Origin: Streptomyces albipurpureus
Lineage (GTDB): Bacteria > Actinomycetota > Actinomycetes > Streptomycetales > Streptomycetaceae
Assembly: GCF_023701525.1 (NCBI RefSeq)
Contig: NZ_JAMQAW010000003.1
Coordinates: forward strand, 186,001-250,000
DNA: 64,000 nt
Direction of reading: 5' to 3'
A model generated the notes under the pieces. It did not search any database and was not told where the DNA came from. It saw only the letters and a program-made list of their open reading frames with translations. A program made the translations under genes and the position numbers. Positions 46,864 through 55,700 of the stretch are shown piece after piece (within the stretch, counting starts at the first letter, position 1; the number at the start of each line of letters is the position of its first letter).

Positions 46864-47293
46864 AGCGTCCCGACCCCTACGAATTGATCATCTCGGAGTC
46901 CGATGAGTGGAGTCTTCGACGCCTTCCAGGAGCGTGCCCTGCCGGAGCCCGACTTCGTCTCGGTACGCGGTGCGAACAGCTCGCACCCTCAGGTCCGGCT
47001 CGGGCAGGCGCACTCGTCCGTCCCGGTCGGCCTCGGGGGGTGGCAGCGTTTGGTCTGGTGAGTTCGATCGCGGGAGCCGGACTCGCACGCTTGAACAGCG
47101 GGCTCGTCCGACTACGGGCTGCCGACGATGACCTTGAGGGCGGGAAGCGGTCGGGGATGTCGCGACCGGGCCTGCCCTCCACCCCGGCGCCCGAAGCCCT
47201 CACCGAAGCTTCCGCCGGTAAGCCGACAGAACCCGGCACCTGTTGCCGACTCGTCCTGCACCGCGATGAACTCGCGTGCCACTATGGGGACTT
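46864..47293. other. intergenic, no confident gene
   Basis: 430 bp between a divergent pair. A short plus-strand frame starting near 46903 (MSGVFDAFQERALPEPDF) has no ribosome-binding site and soon loses protein-like character. The promoter of the caspase operon should be here. Confidence 0.4.
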
Positions 47294-47671
47294 ATGAACT
47301 CGAAGGACGATTCCCGGCCCCTCACCCTGCGGGTGGCGATGCATCCGGAGGCGGCGACACCCGCCGATGTCGAGGAACTCACCCTCTGGATCAAGCGGGA
47401 GCGGGTGTTCCGCGAGCTGATCGATCAGAATGCCCTCCGGTTCGATTCACAGGCGCGGCAGCCCGACGCCGGAGATTCCCGGACGCCCATGGGGCCCCTG
47501 GAAGACCTCCTCATCACGCTGATAGTGGGGCCCGCGGTGGCCTACACCGCGAACCGCCTGCTGGAGGAGGCCGAGGCATCGGTGCGGTCCTGGTGGACCA
47601 CGCGCCGCGCTCAGCGCGGCGACGGTCCCGAAGAGGCGCCCGACGTCACGCGGGAGCGCGACGATGAGTGA
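47294..47671 (+). CDS. EACC1-like small adaptor protein
   Basis: 125 residues. An N-terminal strand (LTLRVAMHPE), a helix with EELTLWIKRERVFRELI, then MGPLEDLLITLIVGPAVAYTANRLL with a hydrophobic helix, and SVRSWWTTRRAQ. This order matches the effector-associated constant component 1 pattern (strand, 'EELxxWL' helix, MGxLxDLLxxxLG helix, WLRxRR), though diverged. It is followed 40 bp later by a caspase gene, the arrangement seen for EACC1 proteins, and probably tethers or activates the caspase. Start is ATG 47294 with GGGGA upstream; a GTG 18 bases earlier is possible. Confidence 0.65.
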   Translation: MNSKDDSRPLTLRVAMHPEAATPADVEELTLWIKRERVFRELIDQNALRFDSQARQPDAGDSRTPMGPLEDLLITLIVGPAVAYTANRLLEEAEASVRSWWTTRRAQRGDGPEEAPDVTRERDDE

Positions 47672-47711
47672 GCGCCCGGCCGACATCGGAGCGATGTGAG
47701 GAGCTGATCCG

Positions 47712-50207
47712 GTGTCTGGCAGAGGGGAGATGCCCGACCAGGCCCTGCTGATCGGCGTGTCCAGGTACGAATACCATCTCGCGAAGAACCAGAACTTCGG
47801 ACTTCCCGGTGACATTCCGGCAGCCCGCACCAACGTAGAGCTGATGAAGTCCGCCTTCCAGGGAATCGATCTCTTCCCAGACGCTGCGCTGCGCGTCTGC
47901 GACCACACTCACTCCGAGGAACAGGTCCTGGCCGAGCTCAAGGCCGCGGCCAACCTCGCACGCGGCCTGCTCCTGTTCTACTACTGCGGGCACGCGATGC
48001 CACATCTACGGGGCGAGGAGCTGTGGCTTCCGCTGTACCGTGGCCACGCGGTGCGTGGCGAGGACTCGATCGACTACGCCAACTCGATCCGGCTGTCCCG
48101 GGTCCTGGAGCGGCTCGGACGTAGTCGCGCGCAGCGTGTCGTCGTCGTCCTCGACTGCTGTTACGCCGGAACCGCCGAAGCCCTGCTCGCCCGGCTGCCC
48201 GACGCGCGCCGACGGAAGTTCACCCTGCTGCTCGGCGTCCAGTCCAACCGGCGGGTGGACGCGGGCACGAGCGGGACTCCCACGCCGTACACCCGTGAGC
48301 TGGCGGCCCTGCTCTCGGCCGGACACCGTGACACGCGCGACCTGGCCCAGCGCATCGCGGGGATCGCGGCCGAGCAGAAGTGGACGACGTACGAGGGCAG
48401 CGCGCGGGAGACCGTGCACGTCGCGGGAGACCCGGTGGCCGCGGCGCGGCTCGAACCGACGGCGTCCGTGCCCGAACGTGGTCTGCGGGAACGGCTGAGT
48501 CCTCTGCGCCGTGCTTCCGCCGACCGGCTGCGCGGCGTTTTCGTCTGGCTACGTGCCCACCTCATCGTCGTCGCCGTCGTCCTCGCGGGGCTCGGCGGGG
48601 GATCGTACGCCTTGTACCGGGCGATCGCTGACCAACCCTTCTCCTGCGTCCCAGCCCAGGAGATACGCCTGCTCACCGACCCGGAGCTGGAGGAGACCGT
48701 ACGGGCGGCCGCCGACACCTTCGAGGGAACCCCGGCCAACAAGGACGCTGACGGATGCCTGCTCGGGGGCGTCACCGTGTACAGCGCGCCAGCCGACCAA
48801 GTGGTGCAGGCATTCCGGAAGGACGCCGCCGCCTGGCAGGACCCCACGGAGGAGGCGGACCCTGGCCGGGACATCGGCCCCCAGCCTGATGTGTGGATCC
48901 CGGCCACCTCCGCCGAGCCACGGCGCGCTGAGCCGGTCGATGGCGGGGCCAGCCCCGCGGAACTGTCGGACCGCCCGGTCGCGCTGCCGGTGTCCCCGAT
49001 CGTCCTCGCCGTCCCCGAGGCCGTCGCGACGAAGGCCGGCCTGTCCGCCGGGCCCTCCGGCCGGACCCTCGGTGAACTGCTCACGGTGCTGCACGGCGTC
49101 GAAGCCGACTCCGTGGTCCGGCGCACCGATCCCGAGGCAGCGGCCACCGGGCTCCTGGCCACCCAGGGCCTGTACACGGGACTCGACAGCGTGGAGGAAC
49201 GCAAGCGCGCCGAACGCCGCATCAGCGATGGACAGCGCCCGCCCGCGACCACCGGTGAGAAGCTCCTGTGCGAGCTACCGCAGAGCACGTCGGGAGGCGC
49301 CTCCGCGCTGGTACCCGCGTTCCGGCTCAAGAAGGGCGTCGATTGCGGCCGCCCGGAGACAGTGCACAGGATCGCCGTGGAGCCGAACGGCATGCCCGGC
49401 CTCGATCCGGTCTTCGTGCAGGTGCAATGGACTCGTGCCGACAATCCGTTCACCACCACGCGCCAGAAGATCCTGAAGGAGTTCAAGTTATGGCTCACCG
49501 GCCCCGAGGGCCGCGACCAGTTCACCCGGCTCGGTTTCGAATCGGGCGGGATCGACCGCGCGAGCGCCGCAGGGCTGGACGCGGTCCTGGCCGAGTACCG
49601 CAAGGCCACTGGCCCCGGCCGGGTTCTGTTCCTGGTCGACACCTCCCTTTCGATGTCCTCCCACTGGGAGGGTGACGGTGGCGCGCTCGGACTGCTCCGC
49701 GCCTCCTTCAAGGGGCTCGGTGTGAAGGATGAGTACGAAGTCTGGAGCGTGGCATCGAAGGACGGTGCGCAGCGCCCCTACAGCACCGTCCTGTCGATGG
49801 GCAGCCATCGCCCCGAGGCCGCACGGAAGGCCCTTGACGCCAAGGCCCAGCTGCGCCGGGGACTGGAGGCCGATCCCTACCGGGCCCTCGGCCGAGCTGT
49901 CGACACGATGGCAACCTATGGGCAGGACGACGACCGGCCGCAGCTGATTGTCTTCCTGACCGACGACGAGGACGGCCGCCGTCCCGGCTGGCAGCAGCAG
50001 CTCGATGACCTCACCGACGAGACACGTGAGCAGGGCATACCCGTCGTGATAGCGGTCTTCGCCAGGGGCGCCTGTGCCGACGGCACCCCTGACCGCCGTG
50101 TCACGGACGCCGCCGGGGGCCGCTGTCTGGATCCGGACGCGCCAGGCACGCTCATGAAAGATCTTGCCACCGAGGTGGCGTGGGTGGGTATGGGCGAGGA
50201 ACAGTGA
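47712..50207 (+). CDS. membrane caspase with extracellular binding-protein/vWA domains
   Basis: 831 residues. Caspase-fold peptidase C14 domain at 1-250: catalytic His94 in FYYCGHA and Cys150 in LDCCYAG. One membrane segment at about 284-302 (LIVVAVVLAGLGGGSYALY). Outside: a periplasmic-binding-protein-like part, about 310-610 (EIRLLTDPELEETVRAA, RPVALPVSPIVLAVPEAV), then a vWA domain with MIDAS motif DTSLS (643-647) and later FLTDDEDG. The topology is a receptor with an intracellular protease. TTA at 49488-49490 (Leu593) suggests bldA control. GTG 47712 has GAGGAG upstream. The stop overlaps the next gene's start (GTGA). Confidence 0.88.
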   Translation: MSGRGEMPDQALLIGVSRYEYHLAKNQNFGLPGDIPAARTNVELMKSAFQGIDLFPDAALRVCDHTHSEEQVLAELKAAANLARGLLLFYYCGHAMPHLRGEELWLPLYRGHAVRGEDSIDYANSIRLSRVLERLGRSRAQRVVVVLDCCYAGTAEALLARLPDARRRKFTLLLGVQSNRRVDAGTSGTPTPYTRELAALLSAGHRDTRDLAQRIAGIAAEQKWTTYEGSARETVHVAGDPVAAARLEPTASVPERGLRERLSPLRRASADRLRGVFVWLRAHLIVVAVVLAGLGGGSYALYRAIADQPFSCVPAQEIRLLTDPELEETVRAAADTFEGTPANKDADGCLLGGVTVYSAPADQVVQAFRKDAAAWQDPTEEADPGRDIGPQPDVWIPATSAEPRRAEPVDGGASPAELSDRPVALPVSPIVLAVPEAVATKAGLSAGPSGRTLGELLTVLHGVEADSVVRRTDPEAAATGLLATQGLYTGLDSVEERKRAERRISDGQRPPATTGEKLLCELPQSTSGGASALVPAFRLKKGVDCGRPETVHRIAVEPNGMPGLDPVFVQVQWTRADNPFTTTRQKILKEFKLWLTGPEGRDQFTRLGFESGGIDRASAAGLDAVLAEYRKATGPGRVLFLVDTSLSMSSHWEGDGGALGLLRASFKGLGVKDEYEVWSVASKDGAQRPYSTVLSMGSHRPEAARKALDAKAQLRRGLEADPYRALGRAVDTMATYGQDDDRPQLIVFLTDDEDGRRPGWQQQLDDLTDETREQGIPVVIAVFARGACADGTPDRRVTDAAGGRCLDPDAPGTLMKDLATEVAWVGMGEEQ

Positions 50208-51676
50208 TCGCCGTGACCACCTCCTCGTCCTGGCTCCGCCGACCAGGAAGGGTTCGCGCCGCGGCCGCCACGCTCGGTCTGCTGCTCGCTGTCACGGCCT
50301 GCACCGGAAGCGACCCGTCCCGCCCCGCGGCGAGCCCCAACGCTTTGGGCAGCGACACCGAGATCGTGGTGGTCAGCGGACTCGACGTGACCGGCCAGGG
50401 CGGCATCCGGCACCAACTGGTCCGGGAGTGGAACGCGCGGGAGAAGAAGGCGGGCTCACCCTACAGAGCCCGGCTCGTCGAGCTGCCGGGCTCCGCCGAC
50501 CAGCAACGCAGCCAGCTCCTGGGCGCGTTGCAGTCCGGGAGCGCCTCGTACGACGTGGTCAACCTCGACATCACCTGGATCCCCGAGTTCGCTGAAGGCG
50601 GTCTGATCCAGCGGCTCGACGCGTCGATGCTCGACGAGAAGGATCTTTTCCCCGCCGTCGCCGCCACTGCCCGCTGGAACGACACCGTCTACTCCGTCCC
50701 CTTCAACACCGACGTCGGTCTGTTGTACTACCGCAAGGACCACCTCGTCGCGGCACGTCTCGTCGACCCCGCCGACACCAGCTTCACCTGGAAGAACCTG
50801 ATCGACTACGCCGACGCCATAGAGAGGGCCGCCCTTCGGGCCCCCGACGAGAGTGTGCTCGGGAGCGTCGAGTCCGGCTGGACCAGCCAACTGGCGAGGT
50901 ACGAAGGGCTCACCGTCAACGGCGTCGAGGCACTCGCCACCACCCGATCCGCCCCGGCGATCACCGATGCCGAAGGGCGCTACTCGGGCAACGCCGACCT
51001 GTTGGAGGACGGTCTGGAGGAACTCGCTCGGCGCACCCACCGCGGACACACTCTGCCCGCGGCCTCCGAGTCGAGCGAGCAGGCCTCGCTCGCCGACTTC
51101 ATGGTCGGCCGCACGTCCTTCCTGCGGCACTGGCCCTCCATCTACCGCGATGTCGCCGATCTGCGCGGCGCCGACGTCGGTGTGATGCCCCTGCCCGGCA
51201 AGGCCGTTCTGGGCGGCCAGAATCTCGCGCTGGCCGGTACCGTCGGTGGAAGGGCTGCCGACAAGGCCCGCACACTGATCTCCTTCTTGACCAGCCGTTC
51301 AGGAGAACGCTGCCTGCTCGACGCGGGCTTCGCCGCTACCCGCCGCTCCGCCTACAACGATCCCGACGTCACCTGCACCTATGTCGACACCCCCGGCATG
51401 GCCTCCCCCGGCGCCTCGCCCTCGGGCGAACCCGCCCAGACCATGCCCCGCGACGAGGACGGTCGACCCGCCTACGCGAGCGGTGTCCTCCAAGAGGCCC
51501 TCAAACACGCGGTGTCCCGCCCTCGCACTCCGTACTACGGCGCTTTCACGCAAACCTATGCCAGCCATCTCGCCGCGGTCGTGGACGGCTCCCCGCCTGA
51601 CAGTCTGGCCGCCGCAGCCCGGGAACTAGACGCGGACCTGCGGGAAGCCATGCCGGTCGCCGACCCGGAGGACTGA
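50204..51676 (+). CDS. extracellular solute-binding lipoprotein in the caspase operon
   Basis: 490 residues. Signal peptide with lipobox VTAC (LLLAVTACTGS), then a family 1 solute-binding fold: TEIVVVSGLDVTGQGG, ASYDVVNLDITWIPEFAEGGLIQRLD, YSVPFNTDVGLLYYRKD, LADFMVGRTSFLRHWPSIYRDVA and VGVMPLPGKAVLGGQNLALAG. No permease or ATPase genes are nearby, so transport is unlikely. The start (GTG 50204) overlaps the caspase stop, so both are made together. I infer it binds an outside ligand and presents it to the binding-protein/vWA part of the caspase receptor. Confidence 0.85.
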   Translation: MIAVTTSSSWLRRPGRVRAAAATLGLLLAVTACTGSDPSRPAASPNALGSDTEIVVVSGLDVTGQGGIRHQLVREWNAREKKAGSPYRARLVELPGSADQQRSQLLGALQSGSASYDVVNLDITWIPEFAEGGLIQRLDASMLDEKDLFPAVAATARWNDTVYSVPFNTDVGLLYYRKDHLVAARLVDPADTSFTWKNLIDYADAIERAALRAPDESVLGSVESGWTSQLARYEGLTVNGVEALATTRSAPAITDAEGRYSGNADLLEDGLEELARRTHRGHTLPAASESSEQASLADFMVGRTSFLRHWPSIYRDVADLRGADVGVMPLPGKAVLGGQNLALAGTVGGRAADKARTLISFLTSRSGERCLLDAGFAATRRSAYNDPDVTCTYVDTPGMASPGASPSGEPAQTMPRDEDGRPAYASGVLQEALKHAVSRPRTPYYGAFTQTYASHLAAVVDGSPPDSLAAAARELDADLREAMPVADPED

Positions 51677-51762
51677 CCCGTACCAGGGGCATCGGCTTGC
51701 CCGGAAGGCTGAGCAGGGCCCTCGCGGTCACCGCCGAAGGCCCCACCGCGACACTCTCGACC

Positions 51763-51807
51763 TGCGGTCCTGCGGTCCTGCGGTCCTGCGGTCCTGCGGT
51801 CCTGCGG
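51763..51807. repeat. eight-base tandem repeat (TGCGGTCC x5.6)
   Basis: Five full TGCGGTCC units (51763-51802) and a partial TGCGG, directly followed by three nine-base GCGAGGGCG-like units to about 51832. It lies in the intergenic gap, so copy-number change would not disrupt a gene. Confidence 0.9.
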
Positions 51808-51850
51808 CGAGGGCGGCGAGGGCGGCGAAGGCGCCAAGCACTGACTCCGC

Positions 51851-51916
51851 GTCCTGACCGAGCTGAAGAACCACGGCGCCGAGGATGTCCTGATGCCGGT
51901 CTGCGACGGCCTCAGT
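51851..51916 (+). mobile_element. IS256-family transposase remnant
   Basis: The frame at 51851 reads VLTELKNHGAEDVLMPVCDGL, matching the conserved IS256 catalytic-core segment LxELKxRGVxDVLIxxxDGLxG that includes the second Asp of the DDE triad. Only about 22 codons are left, with no terminal repeats visible. Confidence 0.6.
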
Positions 51917-52005
51917 GCCCACCAGTCCCGGCTGCGGCGGCGGTCTCGACGGCTGCGGCCACGCCGACGACTCCGCATGCCCGGATTCCGCACAGCGTCA
52001 GGTAC

Positions 52006-53412
52006 TCAGGCGCAGGTCTCATTGCCCTCGGGTGCCTTGTCCCGTCCCTGGGTGACCCGGAAGGTGACTACTGCGGCGTCGGCTCGTGAGCCGTTTTCGA
52101 CCGCGGTGACGGTGATTCGTACCCAGGGGCCGGAACGTGCGGTCACCACGGTGGAGCGCCCGATGGCCACTCCTTCGGCTGTGCAGTTGCCCCAGGGAGT
52201 CTCTACGTGGAAGTCGACCAGACCGCTGGTGCTGCCGCCGGGGAGCTCCTCAGCCTGGACGGCAGCGCCCCCGCCGGTCTCGCCCTCACCGCCGCCGAAG
52301 GCGTCGTTGACACCGTTGCGGCGTACGTTCCCGACGAGGCTGGTCACATCGATGCCCACGTTTCCGTTGGCCGTCCGCCCGTCTTTGAACAGCTTCACCC
52401 TCAGGCTCTCCGCACCCGATGGCGGTGTGCTTTCGGCCGGAGTCGACTGGGACGCGCTCGGTGCCGACGACGGCACCGCGGGTTTCGCGGACACAGGCGG
52501 TTTCTCCCGCGCGGACGTGTCGAGCGGCAGCTGCCAATACACCAGAGCGCCCACGGCGCTGGCCCCGGCGGCAGCCAGGAGCATCCGTCGTCTACGGTTC
52601 CGGGGGCCGGCCGCCTTCTGGTGTCTGCCAGGTGCGGGAGGGGCTGGACGCGTATCGGACGCGGTGGCCGAAGTACCTACCGCCGCGTTCCGGGCGAAGG
52701 GGGTCGCTCCCACCCGGTTCTGGCACTGCCGCTGGGGCGCTGGCCCCTCGCGCTCCGCCAGTTCACAGGTGAGCTCCACGAAGAGGGCGTCCAAGCTGAG
52801 GTACTCGGGCCCGCCAGGAACGCCGGTGCGCAGGACATCGACCAGAGCACCGGTGAACGCGGTGAATTCGCCGCCGGGCGGCGATACCGCCATCACGGTC
52901 TCTCCGGCGGCGGCGAGCACATAGGTGCCGTCCATCGCGAAGTCCGGCTCGGCCGACTGCGCTCCGAAGGCCCGCGCCGCAAAGCAGCAGTCGAGCACGA
53001 CGATCCGCCGCGTGGCGCGGGATGCCCGCAGCTCCTCGCCGATCCGTTTGTACTCGACGGCGGTGTCTCGCACGAACCCCGCATCACTGTGTCCCACCGC
53101 CAGGTGCAACTCGCCCTGGGAGTCGATGAGGCCGTGACCCGCGTAGTAGATCACCAATGTGTCCGTCGCCGCCGCGACGGCACAACGCACGGCTTTGACG
53201 AGATCGACCGGAAAGGCGGGGTTCTCCACCCTCGTGCAGTGGACGGCCCCTTCACTCCAGAGCCGATCGCCGAACAGACCCTCCAAGGCGCGCAAGTTGT
53301 TACGGACCGCGGGCAGGGCATGCGGGGCGCGTCCAGCGGTGGAGACGAAGTCGCTCACCCCGATCAGCACGACCCGGGAGGCCGCCGGATCAGGCAGACG
53401 GCCAGAGCTCAC
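52006..53412 (-). CDS. membrane caspase with extracellular C-terminal domain
   Basis: 468 residues. Caspase-fold domain (1-230): His93 in IYYAGHG and Cys143 in VLDCCFA, with VVLIGVSDF as the first strand. One membrane segment at about 277-295, preceded by basic residues (positive-inside). Then a Pro/Ser-rich linker (about 300-335) and an extracellular beta-rich domain with cysteines (GNCTAEGVAIG, GNETC at the end). Start GTG 53412 overlaps the stop of the EACC1 gene (GTGA), so the two are coupled. It faces the other caspase operon tail to tail. It is probably an effector protease of a conflict or programmed-death system. Confidence 0.87.
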   Translation of the reverse strand: MSSGRLPDPAASRVVLIGVSDFVSTAGRAPHALPAVRNNLRALEGLFGDRLWSEGAVHCTRVENPAFPVDLVKAVRCAVAAATDTLVIYYAGHGLIDSQGELHLAVGHSDAGFVRDTAVEYKRIGEELRASRATRRIVVLDCCFAARAFGAQSAEPDFAMDGTYVLAAAGETVMAVSPPGGEFTAFTGALVDVLRTGVPGGPEYLSLDALFVELTCELAEREGPAPQRQCQNRVGATPFARNAAVGTSATASDTRPAPPAPGRHQKAAGPRNRRRRMLLAAAGASAVGALVYWQLPLDTSAREKPPVSAKPAVPSSAPSASQSTPAESTPPSGAESLRVKLFKDGRTANGNVGIDVTSLVGNVRRNGVNDAFGGGEGETGGGAAVQAEELPGGSTSGLVDFHVETPWGNCTAEGVAIGRSTVVTARSGPWVRITVTAVENGSRADAAVVTFRVTQGRDKAPEGNETCA

Positions 53413-53789
53413 CCCGAAGGCTCCGATTCGCTGTCCGGCGCGCTCTCGCCGCCAAGTAGCCGCACCAGCCGTTCCGCCTCACCGGGGGTGACATTCGTCA
53501 GGGTGATCCCCACCCCGTCGGGCCGCTCCACCCTGATGACTGGCTCCTGCGGCCGGGTGGCACGCCATGTGGCCAGGGCCAGGGAGAAGGACCCCGCGCT
53601 GAAGCCCGAACCCAGCACCAGCGACAGGATGTCGACCAGCTCACCCTGATGGTGAAGCTCGGGCGGCTGTGACGCGCCGAGCGCGAGCCCCGCATGCCGA
53701 CGCGCGGGCGGTACTGCCAGTAACCATGCGTACAGCGAACGAAGCTCCTCCTCCGCCGCGCCATGGGAACAGCTGATGACGATCCGCAC
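53409..53789 (-). CDS. effector-associated constant component EACC1
   Basis: 126 residues. Layout of EACC1: strand MRIVISCSHG, helix AAEEELRSLYAWLLAVPP, a glycine-containing segment GELVDILSLVLGSGFSAGSFSLALATWRATR, strand PVIRVERPDGVGITL and a C-terminal helix (EAERLVRLL). EACC1 proteins are constant partners of effectors such as caspases and trypsins in actinobacterial conflict systems. It overlaps the caspase start by four bases. One TTA codon (Leu23, 53721-53723) lies early in the gene, so bldA could gate both proteins. Confidence 0.82.
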   Translation of the reverse strand: MRIVISCSHGAAEEELRSLYAWLLAVPPARRHAGLALGASQPPELHHQGELVDILSLVLGSGFSAGSFSLALATWRATRPQEPVIRVERPDGVGITLTNVTPGEAERLVRLLGGESAPDSESEPSG

Positions 53790-54183
53790 GTCGACCTCTC
53801 CGCCGCAGGTACCCGACGCAGCAGCCTAAACGACTCCGGGGCGTGTCAACTCCCTTACCCACAGTTTCGACTCGTCTGTCGACACACAGTGGAACGCGCC
53901 GCCCATGGGCCCAACCGCACTGTTCGACGCGAGCCACCAGCAAGGCGGCGAACTCACGCGAGAAATGGCCCCAGGTCGCCTGCGCCCTGCTCGGGTCCAA
54001 CACAAGCGCGGTCAACACGGGATGCGAACCGCAGCGAAGGCTCTGGAGCGTCAGCGCGCCTTCCGACCGGTCAGCCCGCCGTCGTCGTCTGCCGTCCGAG
54101 CGGGAGTCGGCTGTGGCCCCTGACCAGGGATACGTCCTGTCGCGGCAGCTGCCGGGCTGCCGCAACAGGACGCTGGTGGTGGA
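53790..54183. other. intergenic, promoter side of the EACC1-caspase operon
   Basis: About 390 bp between the EACC1 gene start and the end of the alcohol dehydrogenase gene. The minus strand reads a protein-like stretch (VLTALVLDPSRAQATWGHFSREFAALLVARVEQ) around 53900-54000 without a supported start; it may be a remnant. No promoter motif is evident. Confidence 0.4.
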
Positions 54184-55224
54184 TCAGGCGTTGGGGAGGA
54201 TGACGGCGCGGCCGGAGATCTTCCCGTCGTGCAGGCGTTCATAGGCGAGTGGTGCCTCGTCGAGGCTGTATGTCTCGGTGCGCACGGAGAGCACATCCGC
54301 CTGGGCGAGGGCGATGACATCGGCCAGCTCCGTGCGGCTGCCCCAGTAGGGCGCGGTGACGGACATGCCGTAGGGGACCTGGGCGAAGCCCACCGGGATG
54401 GCGCCGCCGCCGAGGCCGACGAGTTGGACATCCGAGTCCAGGCCGGCCATGGCGACGGCCATTCGCCCGGTGATGTCGATGCCCACGAAGTCGAGGACCG
54501 CCCGTGCGCCGAGCCCGCCGGTGAGTTCCCGTACGCGCGTGGCGGCGTTCTCGTCGGACAGCAGTGCCTCGTGTGCGCCGACGCTGCGGGCCAGTTGCAG
54601 TTTGTCCTCGGAGACGTCGAGGGCGACGATCCGGGCCGGTGTGAGGTTCCTGAGGAGTTGGATGGCGAGGTGGCCCAGGCCTCCGGTGCCGATGACGACG
54701 GCGGTGGAGCCGGGTACCAGCTTGGGCAGTGCGCGTCGGATCGCGTGATACGGGGTCAGTCCGGCGTCGGTCAGGGGGACGGCGGCTACGGGGTCCAGGT
54801 CGCCGATCGGCACCAGATGCCGTACGTCGTCGACCACCAGGTACTCCGCCATCGCGCCCGGGGAACCGAGGCCCGGCGGGTGGATACCGAGGGTGCGCGC
54901 ATGGGGGCAGTAGTTCTCCCGGCCAGACGCACAGGCCGGGCAGACTCCGCAGCCCCAAGGCCCGTACACCACAACGGCGTCCCCGACCGTCACACCGGTC
55001 ACACCGTCGCCGAGCCCGGCGACGATGCCCGCTCCCTCATGACCGAGAGTGAGCGGCAGTGGGAACGGCAGCCGCTCGGCGGACATCGACATCACCGCGA
55101 TATCGGAGTGGCACACACCAGCCGCGGTGACCTTGAGGAGGATCTGGCCGGGGCCTGGTTCGGGGGTGGGGATGTCGACGACTTCCGGAGGGGAGCCGAT
55201 CGTCCGGTACTGCAGTGCCTTCAT
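54184..55224 (-). CDS. zinc-dependent alcohol dehydrogenase (MDR superfamily)
   Basis: 346 residues, NAD(P)-dependent. Catalytic zinc ligands: Cys in AAGVCHSDI and His in TLGHEGAGIV; structural zinc: four cysteines in GCGVCPACASGRENYC. The nucleotide motif is VVIGTGGLGHLAIQ. The ATG at 55224 has GGGAGA upstream and starts the conserved MKALQYR. The substrate is unknown; beside a Baeyer-Villiger cluster it could oxidise an alcohol to a ketone or handle the alcohol released from an ester. Confidence 0.92.
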   Translation of the reverse strand: MKALQYRTIGSPPEVVDIPTPEPGPGQILLKVTAAGVCHSDIAVMSMSAERLPFPLPLTLGHEGAGIVAGLGDGVTGVTVGDAVVVYGPWGCGVCPACASGRENYCPHARTLGIHPPGLGSPGAMAEYLVVDDVRHLVPIGDLDPVAAVPLTDAGLTPYHAIRRALPKLVPGSTAVVIGTGGLGHLAIQLLRNLTPARIVALDVSEDKLQLARSVGAHEALLSDENAATRVRELTGGLGARAVLDFVGIDITGRMAVAMAGLDSDVQLVGLGGGAIPVGFAQVPYGMSVTAPYWGSRTELADVIALAQADVLSVRTETYSLDEAPLAYERLHDGKISGRAVILPNA

Positions 55225-55659
55225 AGTGGTTCTCCCTGCTTCCTGGAATTCCCAGGTCAGTCGGTTGCGCGGTGCTGTATGGAGCCCCCGATAGCACCCA
55301 CGACCGAGCCTACTCGGCCGATGGGGTCTGACCATCAGAGGTCCTGGACTTGCGGATGTCGCGGGCTGAGTGCGCGCTCCGCAGAGGGGTGATGACAGTG
55401 CGCCGTGCCCGATGGCGACGGCCGCCGACGAGCTGTGCGCCGAAGTTCCTCGGACCGGTCGGGTAGTGGATTGTCATGGACAGATACTGAGGGTGACCTT
55501 CAGTGGCTGGAGTGCAAGGCCCATCGCGAGCGACCGCCGCCATGCCCAGGGGATGCGGTCCGGCGTGCCTCCATATGCCTGGTCGACGACCTCGCTGCGT
55601 GCCCGATTTCCTGCCGCGGCCCCCGGTTGCGAGATTACCGTACGGACGGTCAATCAATC

Positions 55660-55673
55660 ATGCAGAATGCATT
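55660..55673. promoter_or_regulatory. GntR-type operator in front of the binding-protein gene
   Basis: ATGCAGAATGCATT, identical to the site at 58488-58501 except for two central bases. It overlaps the -35 element TTTACA at 55672. Two such sites 2.8 kb apart, both in front of genes of one catabolic cluster that encodes a GntR protein, make this the likely binding site of that regulator. Confidence 0.65.
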
Positions 55674-55700
55674 TACAACCGTCCGTGCGGTCAGTATGTT
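55672..55700 (+). promoter_or_regulatory. sigma-70-type promoter of the binding-protein gene
   Basis: TTTACA (55672-55677), 17-bp spacer, TATGTT (55695-55700). It directly follows, and overlaps, the operator, so a bound regulator would block RNA polymerase. Confidence 0.6.

Larger units (their letters stand above)
51677..52005. other. gap between two convergent conflict modules
   Basis: 330 bp that hold an eight-base tandem repeat (51763-51807) followed by a GGCGAG-type repeat, and a short IS256-type transposase relic. No gene is present. Confidence 0.6.

Noticed and set aside
51763..51832. Tandem repeats considered as a CRISPR array
   Set aside because: Units are only eight to nine bases with no spacers and no cas genes.
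53641..54165. Minus-strand frame overlapping the EACC1 gene in another frame
   Set aside because: Its C-terminal half is out of frame with the recognised EACC1 protein and is Arg-rich; only the part outside EACC1 looks protein-like, and no start is supported.
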